Positions 7,709 to 12,577 of a stretch of 12,577 nt of DNA are shown here, piece after piece. Below the pieces are notes generated by a model that worked only from the letters and a program-made list of their open reading frames with translations, made no database searches and was not told where the DNA came from. Made by a program: the position numbers and the translations under genes. Source of the DNA: Muribaculaceae bacterium (GTDB lineage: Bacteria; Bacteroidota; Bacteroidia; Bacteroidales; Muribaculaceae); the NCBI GenBank assembly GCA_902836725.1, contig CADFRV010000049.1, positions 1 to 12,577 of the forward strand. Reading direction: 5' to 3'. Within the stretch, counting starts at the first letter, position 1; each line of letters begins with the position of its first letter.

Positions 7709-8734
7709 TCAGTCGTATAACAGTTTCTCTTTTCTGTTCCCGGCAAAGACAAACATCCGCTCGAGCTTCATCTTTCGGCGGAACCATACCGGATTTTTCA
7801 TCATCAGCTCATAGCGCCGTGCAGTTTTTGCAGGAAGAATACCGCGGCAGATATTGAAATAATCCGATGTGCAGCCAAGTATTTCAGCGATAGCGCGGTC
7901 GGTTGCGTCAGCATCCATGCATCCTCGGGCGATTGCTTTCGCTGTACTCACGGCGCTTCCCACTACCTGGGCGCCTATCTCACCCTCTGTCATTCCATGC
8001 CTGTCGGCAGGAAGAGACGCCATGAAACGCGCCCTGTCAAGATCGGCACGGAACTTGGCCATCCGTTTCTCCACACTGAAACCGTTGGTCACTCCGGACC
8101 GGCGCATACGGTAATGATACATCGGCTCGGGCACCACCACCCATTTGCCCACTTTCGCGAACCAATGCAGCATAGTGGCATGATCCTCGAAATAACGCTG
8201 CGAGGGGTAACCCTCCCCTGCTACTTCCCTCCTGAAAACTTTGTCGCACGATATGCTCTGCACCTTTCGGTCCAGATAACCCTCCCGCATAAGATCGCTC
8301 CCCGCATATACACCCGCATCGGGAATAGGCTGCTTGAATTTCCTCATCCCCTTGAAATCCAGGTAATACCCGCACATGGCCATATCGGCGTCACTTTCCA
8401 ATAACGCACCCATCAGTTTCTCATACATGTCAGGCTCTATGCTGTCGTCGCTGTCCACAAACCCCAGATATGCGCCACGTGCCATTCTTATGGCATCATT
8501 GCGCGCAGCCCCCTGTCCCTCGTTCCGTTTATGTATCACCTTTATACGGCTGTCACGGCGACTGTACTCATCGCATATGGCGGGACAACCGTCAGGCGAG
8601 CCATCATCCACCAGTATCAGTTCCCAGTCCGTGTAAGTCTGCGCTATCACAGAGTCCACCGCCTCATTCAGATAGCGTTCCACACCATATACGGGCATTA
8701 TTATGCTCAGACATGGCGCTCCATCAATATCCAT
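7709..8734 (-). CDS. Family 2 glycosyltransferase
   Basis: A 341-residue GT-A enzyme. The N-terminal nucleotide-sugar domain is clear: LSIIMPVYGVERYLNEAVDSV, VDDGSPDG (residues 43-49) and the metal-binding FVDSDD (92-97). The C-terminal part, about residues 200-341, is basic and less conserved and ends GNRKEKLLYD. This layout is common among transferases of O-antigen, capsule and exopolysaccharide clusters, but no polymerase, flippase or sugar-nucleotide gene lies nearby, so the product is unknown. I chose the ATG at 8732-8734; a TTG two codons upstream is also in frame, and GAGGA lies about 18 bases before the ATG, a poor spacing either way. The stop is 16 bases before the next glycosyltransferase, so the two should be co-transcribed. 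No convincing promoter was found in the roughly 80-base gap upstream. Confidence 0.87.
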   Translation of the reverse strand: MDIDGAPCLSIIMPVYGVERYLNEAVDSVIAQTYTDWELILVDDGSPDGCPAICDEYSRRDSRIKVIHKRNEGQGAARNDAIRMARGAYLGFVDSDDSIEPDMYEKLMGALLESDADMAMCGYYLDFKGMRKFKQPIPDAGVYAGSDLMREGYLDRKVQSISCDKVFRREVAGEGYPSQRYFEDHATMLHWFAKVGKWVVVPEPMYHYRMRRSGVTNGFSVEKRMAKFRADLDRARFMASLPADRHGMTEGEIGAQVVGSAVSTAKAIARGCMDADATDRAIAEILGCTSDYFNICRGILPAKTARRYELMMKNPVWFRRKMKLERMFVFAGNRKEKLLYD

Positions 8735-8813
8735 AGTCAAACAATAAGTAATTCCTCAAAATAATTGCGGGATCGTGTATCTACGAAAGAAATCCATGCA
8801 GGAAGCCGGGGCA

Positions 8814-9935
8814 CTATACAGGCACTACAATCATCGGCACATCCGAGCGGAACAGTATCCTGTGTGCGAGCGAGGGATTGAACACCCGCAGGAACACGCT
8901 TTTGCGCTTGTTGGGCATACACAGCAGGTCATATTCCCTCTTCCCGTCAGCCGTGTTGAACTGTGTCTCGTCAAGGGGCAGATTTACAGACCCCAATGCA
9001 AAGGTGTAGTTCGGGAAATGCTCGCGGCAATACTTAAGCAGGTTCTCCTCTGTCTGCTTGGCCGGCATTATGGACTTGCGCAGACTGCGGTGCGGTATAT
9101 GCAACAGCGTCACTTCAAGGCTCATCTCGGGGAAGAGTCTATACAGCGCGTCGAGCGCAAGCATATCCTCCTGGTCGAGATTGCAGAAGAATGCCACCTT
9201 CTTCAGATTCCTGAAACTTGCTGAATCCACAGTCTCGGGTATCGTGAAAGCCGGCACACGACACGAGTCAAGTACCTCGGCCGTAACACTGCCTATAAGT
9301 TCCGACTCCTTTTTGTGCGCGGCACGTGTACCCATCACAACCATCAGGGGCTTGTTCTCGCGGGTATATTCCAGAATAGCCTCCTCCGGCAGCCCCTCCG
9401 TAACCACTGTCCCATATTTCACCACCGGGATCTCACCCTCTTTCATCGCCCCCTTCACTTTCTCCACAAAACGCCCCATCAGACTTTCAGCCTCCGTCTG
9501 CAGCATATGCGAGGCTTCTATATCGGCTGTCTCGTAATCGTACACATCCGACAGCTGCACATCCTCCCGCCCGACCGGAGTCATATATGCATACAGGAAA
9601 TCTATCTCGCATTTCAGACGGGAAGCCAGATGTATCGCGGGAATTGCCGCATTGAACGAACATTCCGAAAAGTCCGTCGGCACAAGTATTTTCCTTTTCT
9701 CTGATATCACATTGAGATCAGGTACCGCGAATATCTCGAAATTCTCCACGATTCTCAAAGCGAGAGGCAGATCCGACTCAAGCACACGTATGCGCACCCC
9801 CGCAGACACCACAGGCGACGCAAGGTTCACATTGTTCAATTCCACATAAATGCCCTCCCGCTCAAGAAGATTTTTGATCGGCAAGGCTCGCTCGTATGTA
9901 TGTATCGCTAAAGTTATAAGTCGGTTCGGTGTCAT
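8814..9935 (-). CDS. Universal stress protein with tandem USP domains and an N-terminal DUF2007-like segment
   Basis: A 373-residue soluble protein. Residues about 5-66 look like a DUF2007-type putative signal-transducing domain (YERALPIKNLLEREGIYVEL, then a strand and RIRVLESDLPLALRIVE). A first USP domain follows from about 80 to 233 (RKILVPTDFSECSFNAA; nucleotide-loop-like VVMGTRAAHKKESELIGS, residues 199-216; VPAFTIPE). A second, more diverged USP-like domain (about 243-373) begins NLKKVAFFCNL and ends SDVPMIVVPV; the usual glycine-rich ATP loop is not evident there. USP proteins respond to stress or growth arrest and some bind ATP; the actual role here is unknown. The ATG at 9933-9935 has no clear Shine-Dalgarno sequence. 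It is separated from the upstream HTH gene by a strong terminator, so it should have its own promoter, which I could not identify. Confidence 0.85.
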   Translation of the reverse strand: MTPNRLITLAIHTYERALPIKNLLEREGIYVELNNVNLASPVVSAGVRIRVLESDLPLALRIVENFEIFAVPDLNVISEKRKILVPTDFSECSFNAAIPAIHLASRLKCEIDFLYAYMTPVGREDVQLSDVYDYETADIEASHMLQTEAESLMGRFVEKVKGAMKEGEIPVVKYGTVVTEGLPEEAILEYTRENKPLMVVMGTRAAHKKESELIGSVTAEVLDSCRVPAFTIPETVDSASFRNLKKVAFFCNLDQEDMLALDALYRLFPEMSLEVTLLHIPHRSLRKSIMPAKQTEENLLKYCREHFPNYTFALGSVNLPLDETQFNTADGKREYDLLCMPNKRKSVFLRVFNPSLAHRILFRSDVPMIVVPV

Positions 9936-9968
9936 GAAGAATTGTAATAGTAACTTGGAGAGTATTTA

Positions 9969-10008
9969 GAGGGCGATGTGCCAGAATTGCGGATCTCGAT
10001 ACGCCCTC
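9969..10008. repeat. 7-bp inverted repeat upstream of the universal stress gene
   Basis: GAGGGCG (9969-9975) and CGCCCTC (10002-10008) are perfect inverted copies separated by 26 bases, lying between the HTH gene terminator and the stress protein start at 9935. The repeat could fold in a leader RNA or be a protein-binding site. There is no T tract to support a terminator. Confidence 0.4.
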
Positions 10009-10009
10009 C

Positions 10010-10066
10010 TAAAAAACCGCGCTTAAGGTTCCGCCGAAACAAGCGGCCCAAAGCGCGGTTATCTTT
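10010..10066 (-). terminator. Strong rho-independent terminator of the small HTH gene
   Basis: AACCGCGCTT (10015-10024) and AAGCGCGGTT (10051-10060) are perfect 10-bp inverted copies. A nested CCGC/GCGG stem (10031-10034 with 10043-10046) fills part of the loop. On the reverse strand the stem is followed by a run of six T, starting 36 bases past the HTH gene stop. The forward strand also shows ATCTTTTT after the stem, so it could work in both directions. Confidence 0.85.
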
Positions 10067-10095
10067 TTGCGTCGGAGATATGATGCCTTTCGGCT

Positions 10096-10362
10096 TTATT
10101 GCTCCTTCTTTTGCTCCTCTTCCTCGAGGATGGCCACCGCCATATCATAAATCGTGGTGTCATCAAGAACCACTATGCCCCCGTCGGGACCCGGCTCTAT
10201 GTGGACACCACAGTTCTTCCCAAACTCATAGTTGGAACCGCCGAAATAGTTGCGGACGGTCTGAGCGGTAATGTTTAGCTTGTCGGCAATGCGGCTTGTC
10301 GCTCCATCGGGCAGACTGTCCTTCAGGCGACGCAGGTCGTTGAAAGTGATGGTCTTTGTCAT
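10096..10362 (-). CDS. Small helix-turn-helix DNA-binding-type protein of Bacteroidales, function unknown
   Basis: An 88-residue protein beginning MTKTITFNDLRRLKDSLPDG. Residues about 20-42 (GATSRIADKLNITAQTVRNYFGG) fit a helix-turn-helix: an ATSRIADKL helix, a turn at NI, and a recognition-like helix TAQTVRNYF. A conserved-looking block HIEPGPDGGIVVLDDTTI follows, and the C-terminus is a very acidic and lysine-containing tail (EEEEQKKEQ). From memory, close relatives are widespread in Bacteroidales and annotated only as hypothetical or DNA-binding proteins. No sensor domain is visible, so it may be a small nucleoid-type or housekeeping regulator; that is inference. It forms its own transcription unit: a near-perfect promoter about 105 bases upstream, a structured leader, no Shine-Dalgarno sequence but an A-rich stretch before the ATG, and a strong terminator after TAA. 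Confidence 0.8.
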   Translation of the reverse strand: MTKTITFNDLRRLKDSLPDGATSRIADKLNITAQTVRNYFGGSNYEFGKNCGVHIEPGPDGGIVVLDDTTIYDMAVAILEEEEQKKEQ

Positions 10363-10416
10363 GTTCTTTTATTTTTGGAGGGTTAATAGTTTTTATAATT
10401 GCTCTTTCCCGCTATG

Positions 10417-10455
10417 GCAACTTACATGCATTTACCGTTGATGGAATGAAGTTGC
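10417..10455 (-). promoter_or_regulatory. Stem-loop at the 5' end of the predicted HTH gene leader
   Basis: On the reverse strand GCAACTT (10455-10449) pairs perfectly with AAGTTGC (10423-10417). The stem can be continued by CATT (10448-10445) pairing with AATG (10432-10429), leaving a five-base bulge on one side. It would begin within about 10 bases of the predicted transcription start. A role in mRNA stability or feedback control is inference. Confidence 0.4.
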
Positions 10456-10467
10456 TTGCGTGGAGTT

Positions 10468-10499
10468 CAAATTTAAATAACTTATTTCTCTTTTCCAAA
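10468..10499 (-). promoter_or_regulatory. Bacteroidota-type promoter for the small HTH gene
   Basis: The reverse strand reads TTTG (10499-10496), a 20-base spacer, then TAAATTTG (10475-10468). This matches the Bacteroidota primary-sigma pattern TTTG / 19-21 / TAnnTTTG with ideal spacing. Transcription would start near 10461, giving a leader of about 100 bases before the ATG at 10362. Confidence 0.75.
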
Positions 10500-10613
10500 T
10501 CAATTCAGCATGTTCTATAACATACTTTCAACGACATTTGCCCTAATAGTTACGCAATCAAAGATTTATGGGAACACAGACTGAAAATTTTCTTTCATTG
10601 CCCCATATTCAGC

Positions 10614-11501
10614 TTATATGCGCTCCACATCAGAGGCTTTTATCCAGGCGCGCTCATGCCCCACTTTCACCTCATACCAGGCACCGTCGGCAGTTCCGCT
10701 CACAGAGTCAACGATCTCCACTTTGGTGCCTTCATGCAGCAGGAAAGCCTCTTCAGCCTGAGTGCGCGCCTCACGGGGAGAGGTCGACAGCTGCGCGGCA
10801 GGCGAAAGGATTATGGCGAAATCATTGTTGTCTACACGGTTGGCAGCGGCAAACGATACTATCACGGCTCCGGCACACAGAAAAAACACAATTATTCCCC
10901 CGAAGAAGCTCACCTTTTTAACCATCACCACCGAAGAGAACAGATATGTGCACGCGCCGGCGAGAAAGATCGCGAACAGAACCACGGCTATCCATGCCCA
11001 GGTATCGGCTTTGAAGAAACCAGTTATATTGTCTGACAAGGTTGTCATTATGGAACCGCTGTCAATCTGTCTGTCGGTGATCTTTGTCTTCACGAATTCC
11101 AGATTCACACGCGCGTCGTTCATCGTCGGATCTATCTTCAGCGCGCGCTCGTAATTCACCAGCGCCATCCCGAGATTTCCCTGACGGTAATACGCATTGC
11201 CGAGATTGTAGAACAGAGGCGCGGATGTCCCCTCCGCTGCCATAGCCGCCTTATAAAGTTGCTCGGCAAGGGTGAAATTATCGGCAGAATAAGCAGAATC
11301 TGCCCTCGCGGCAAGCGCCTCGCCATTCATCTCCTCCTGCGCCGGCGCACTGATAAGATCCTCATCAGAGCTTACAGTATCCTCCGATACGGCAGCCTCT
11401 GTATTCCGCTCTTCCTCCACGGCATTCTGTGCGGATGCGGCAACGGGCACACAGAGCAGGCACGCTGATAAAACTATTATCGAATATATTTTTCTTATCA
11501 T
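10614..11501 (-). CDS. batE: BatE-like protein: signal peptide, TPR repeats, two membrane segments and SH3-like C-terminus
   Basis: A 295-residue envelope protein. Residues 1-24 form a signal peptide (basic start, hydrophobic core, cleavage likely after AASA). An acidic low-complexity linker runs to about 60. Tetratricopeptide repeats cover about 61-135 (ADSAYSADNFTLAEQLYKAA; LFYNLGNAYYRQGNLGMALV; YERALKIDPTMNDARVNLEF). Two hydrophobic segments follow (168-193 and 198-220). The C-terminal 70 residues look like a bacterial SH3 domain (EGTKVEIVDSVSG, GAWYEVKVGHERAWIKASDV). This domain order is that of BatE, the last gene of the Bacteroides aerotolerance (bat) operon, whose products act with MoxR-type ATPases and VWA proteins at the inner membrane; the precise role is not settled. 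It starts 84 bases after the upstream batD-like gene, and the gap holds a direct repeat. No clear terminator was seen after its TAA. Confidence 0.88.
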   Translation of the reverse strand: MIRKIYSIIVLSACLLCVPVAASAQNAVEEERNTEAAVSEDTVSSDEDLISAPAQEEMNGEALAARADSAYSADNFTLAEQLYKAAMAAEGTSAPLFYNLGNAYYRQGNLGMALVNYERALKIDPTMNDARVNLEFVKTKITDRQIDSGSIMTTLSDNITGFFKADTWAWIAVVLFAIFLAGACTYLFSSVVMVKKVSFFGGIIVFFLCAGAVIVSFAAANRVDNNDFAIILSPAAQLSTSPREARTQAEEAFLLHEGTKVEIVDSVSGTADGAWYEVKVGHERAWIKASDVERI

Positions 11502-11521
11502 GTTGTCAGTATCTTATGTTT

Positions 11522-11582
11522 TTAAGAGGGCGTTTGATAACAGAAGTTATCCCTCCAAGTAAGTTAAGAGGATGTTTGATAA
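11522..11582. repeat. 19-base imperfect direct repeat between batD and batE
   Basis: TTAAGAGGGCGTTTGATAA (11522-11540) recurs as TTAAGAGGATGTTTGATAA (11564-11582), with 17 of 19 bases the same and start points 42 bases apart. Next to the first copy, GATAAC AGAA GTTATC (11536-11551) is a 6-bp inverted repeat, flanked by GAGGG and CCCTC, which could extend the stem around a bulge. The element fills most of the 84-base intergenic gap. Origin and role unknown. Confidence 0.6.
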
Positions 11583-11585
11583 TTT

Positions 11586-12577
11586 TCATGACTTACTTAC
11601 GATACGGCTCTTTTCCATCGCGTTTATGGTATCGGTAGCCTCGTTGTAGAGAGCTTCCACCGAAGAATCGAGCGATGAATCGGGAGTGTAACGTGCCATT
11701 TCGCAATCATCCAGGATTTTTATCACCTTGTCTGACACTTCGGGAGACACACCTCGCTGCGACAGGGTGTCCACGATGTTCTGACGTGTCAGTTGCGAAG
11801 CCGGCATGTTGAGCTTGTCGCTCAGATAACCCCACATGGCCTTGAGCATCTCCTCATAGAACTGCTCGCTCTTATGGGCATGCATGAATTTCTCGGCAGC
11901 CTTGAGACGTTTGCGCGCCACTTTGTTCGCTCTGGAAGTGCGGCGGCCCACCACATCGGCCTCAAGTTTCATATGCCGTCCGTAAGCCCATGTGGCAGTG
12001 ATCATCACTATCAGAAGTACTCCGAATATGCTCCAGTACCACCAGAACCGCACAATTGGAGTATGGTCTTTGCTCAGATTCTTGTTGCCGAGTTTGATAT
12101 GGAGTATATCCAGGTTCTTGGCCTCGATGTCGCGTTGGTCTACAGAGGCGGTCGTACCCGATCCCTTGGCGACTTTTAGCGTGTATCCCGGGGCGGTAAG
12201 CGTTACGTACTCTTTCTTCGCAATGTCGAAATAACTGAATTCCTGAGCCGGAATCTTGAACTCTCCCACACTCTGCGGCACGATCGTATATTCCGCCGTG
12301 ACAGTACCGGTCATTGTGTTGCCGGTCACGCGGCTGTTCTCCTCCGTTTTGGGGGTATACTGTTCGAACTCGTTGGGGATAACCGGTTTCGGAGCTTTAA
12401 GGTATTTGATATTGCCTGTACCGGTAATGATATACTCCAGAGAGGCGGCCTCCCCGGTGCGGAGTTCCGTGGAGCTCATGCGGCTCTCGAATTTGAACTG
12501 TCCCACAGCGCCGGAGAAACTTGCGGGGGCAGGTTGCGGCAGCGGCGATATCTCTATGGTCTGGCTGAACGGCTGAA
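11586..12577 (-). CDS. batD: BatD-like protein (aerotolerance operon), N-terminal part outside the window
   Basis: The reverse frame is open from the right edge to the TGA at 11586-11588; about 329 residues are visible. The first part is beta-rich and typical of the BatD / oxygen-tolerance family: QTIEISPLPQPAPASFSGAVGQF, then TELRTGEAASLEYIITGTGN, PKPVIPNEFEQYTPKTEENS and PQSVGEFKIPAQEFSYFD. A single membrane segment follows (FWWYWSIFGVLLIVMITATWAYG, about residues 177-199). The rest is a basic then mixed-charge cytoplasmic tail of about 130 residues (SRANKVARKRLKAAEKFMHA; SDKLNMPASQLTRQNIVDTL). The bulk is thus expected in the periplasm with the tail inside. Together with the following batE-like gene it marks the end of a bat operon whose other members should lie to the right of the window. 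The true start is not visible; the GTG at 12504-12506 is inside the coding frame and is not the start. Confidence 0.88.
   Translation of the reverse strand, partial: QPFSQTIEISPLPQPAPASFSGAVGQFKFESRMSSTELRTGEAASLEYIITGTGNIKYLKAPKPVIPNEFEQYTPKTEENSRVTGNTMTGTVTAEYTIVPQSVGEFKIPAQEFSYFDIAKKEYVTLTAPGYTLKVAKGSGTTASVDQRDIEAKNLDILHIKLGNKNLSKDHTPIVRFWWYWSIFGVLLIVMITATWAYGRHMKLEADVVGRRTSRANKVARKRLKAAEKFMHAHKSEQFYEEMLKAMWGYLSDKLNMPASQLTRQNIVDTLSQRGVSPEVSDKVIKILDDCEMARYTPDSSLDSSVEALYNEATDTINAMEKSRIVSKS

Noticed and set aside
7693..7752. N-terminal 20-residue extension of the glycosyltransferase
   Set aside because: It overlaps the end of the upstream gene and is not family-like, while the internal ATG has a good ribosome binding site.
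8741..8813. Promoter before the glycosyltransferase pair (TTATTTTG near 8756-8763)
   Set aside because: The -7 element has a mismatch and no -33 TTTG lies at the right distance, so it is too weak to list.
10510..10523. ATGTT-CTAT-AACAT inverted repeat upstream of the HTH gene promoter
   Set aside because: Only 5 bp per arm in AT-rich DNA, so it is easily due to chance; it could be an operator but nothing supports that.
10583..10592. GAAAATTTTC palindrome after batE as a terminator
   Set aside because: It is AT-only in the centre with no loop and no T tract, and would not form a stable terminator hairpin.
1..12577. Mobile elements, CRISPR arrays, phage genes, defence systems
   Set aside because: No transposase, integrase, terminal inverted repeats, regularly spaced repeats, or toxin, nuclease or defence domains were found; the genes are housekeeping or envelope types.

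Overview
The window looks like chromosomal DNA of a Bacteroidota gut-type anaerobe, most likely order Bacteroidales and possibly Muribaculaceae (the family is a guess). Grounds: two promoters matching the Bacteroidota pattern TTTG-N19-22-TAnnTTTG, weak or A-rich ribosome binding sites, a batD-batE pair, protein sequences of Bacteroidales type, and a secreted multi-domain glycosidase. No tRNA, rRNA, CRISPR array, transposase or phage gene was seen. Coding density is high and no gap exceeds 300 bases.

Layout, left to right. (1) The 3' part of a forward-strand GH27 alpha-galactosidase-type enzyme with extra beta-sandwich domains (1-2114), ending at a hairpin that separates it from the convergent genes. 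(2) A tight reverse-strand cluster, in transcription order glmS, two short chromate-transporter-family (CHR) genes and folC (6618 down to 2231), with gaps of 22, 10 and 16 bases. It is preceded by a good Bacteroidota promoter and a leader able to form a 13-bp hairpin. (3) Two reverse-strand family 2 glycosyltransferases (8734 down to 6892), probably for a surface glycan. (4) A reverse-strand universal stress protein carrying an N-terminal DUF2007-like segment. (5) A self-contained unit coding an 88-residue helix-turn-helix protein, with a near-perfect promoter, a structured leader and a strong terminator. (6) The end of a Bat (Bacteroides aerotolerance) operon: the 3' part of batD, then batE.

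The most striking observation is that glmS, normally essential for amino-sugar synthesis, is broken by a frameshift around 6419-6429. The reading frame can be restored by assuming that about 7 bases are missing between Asp63-Val64 and the GIAHTRW motif. Everything before and after the break is well conserved, so this is either a very recent mutation or a sequence/assembly error. The next most interesting signals are RNA-level: stem-loops placed at the predicted 5' ends of the glmS transcript and of the small HTH gene transcript, and a 19-base imperfect direct repeat between batD and batE.

I found no clear new multi-gene system. The genes are mostly recognisable housekeeping and envelope functions. 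The regulatory leaders, the glmS lesion and the DUF2007-USP fusion are what deserve a second look.
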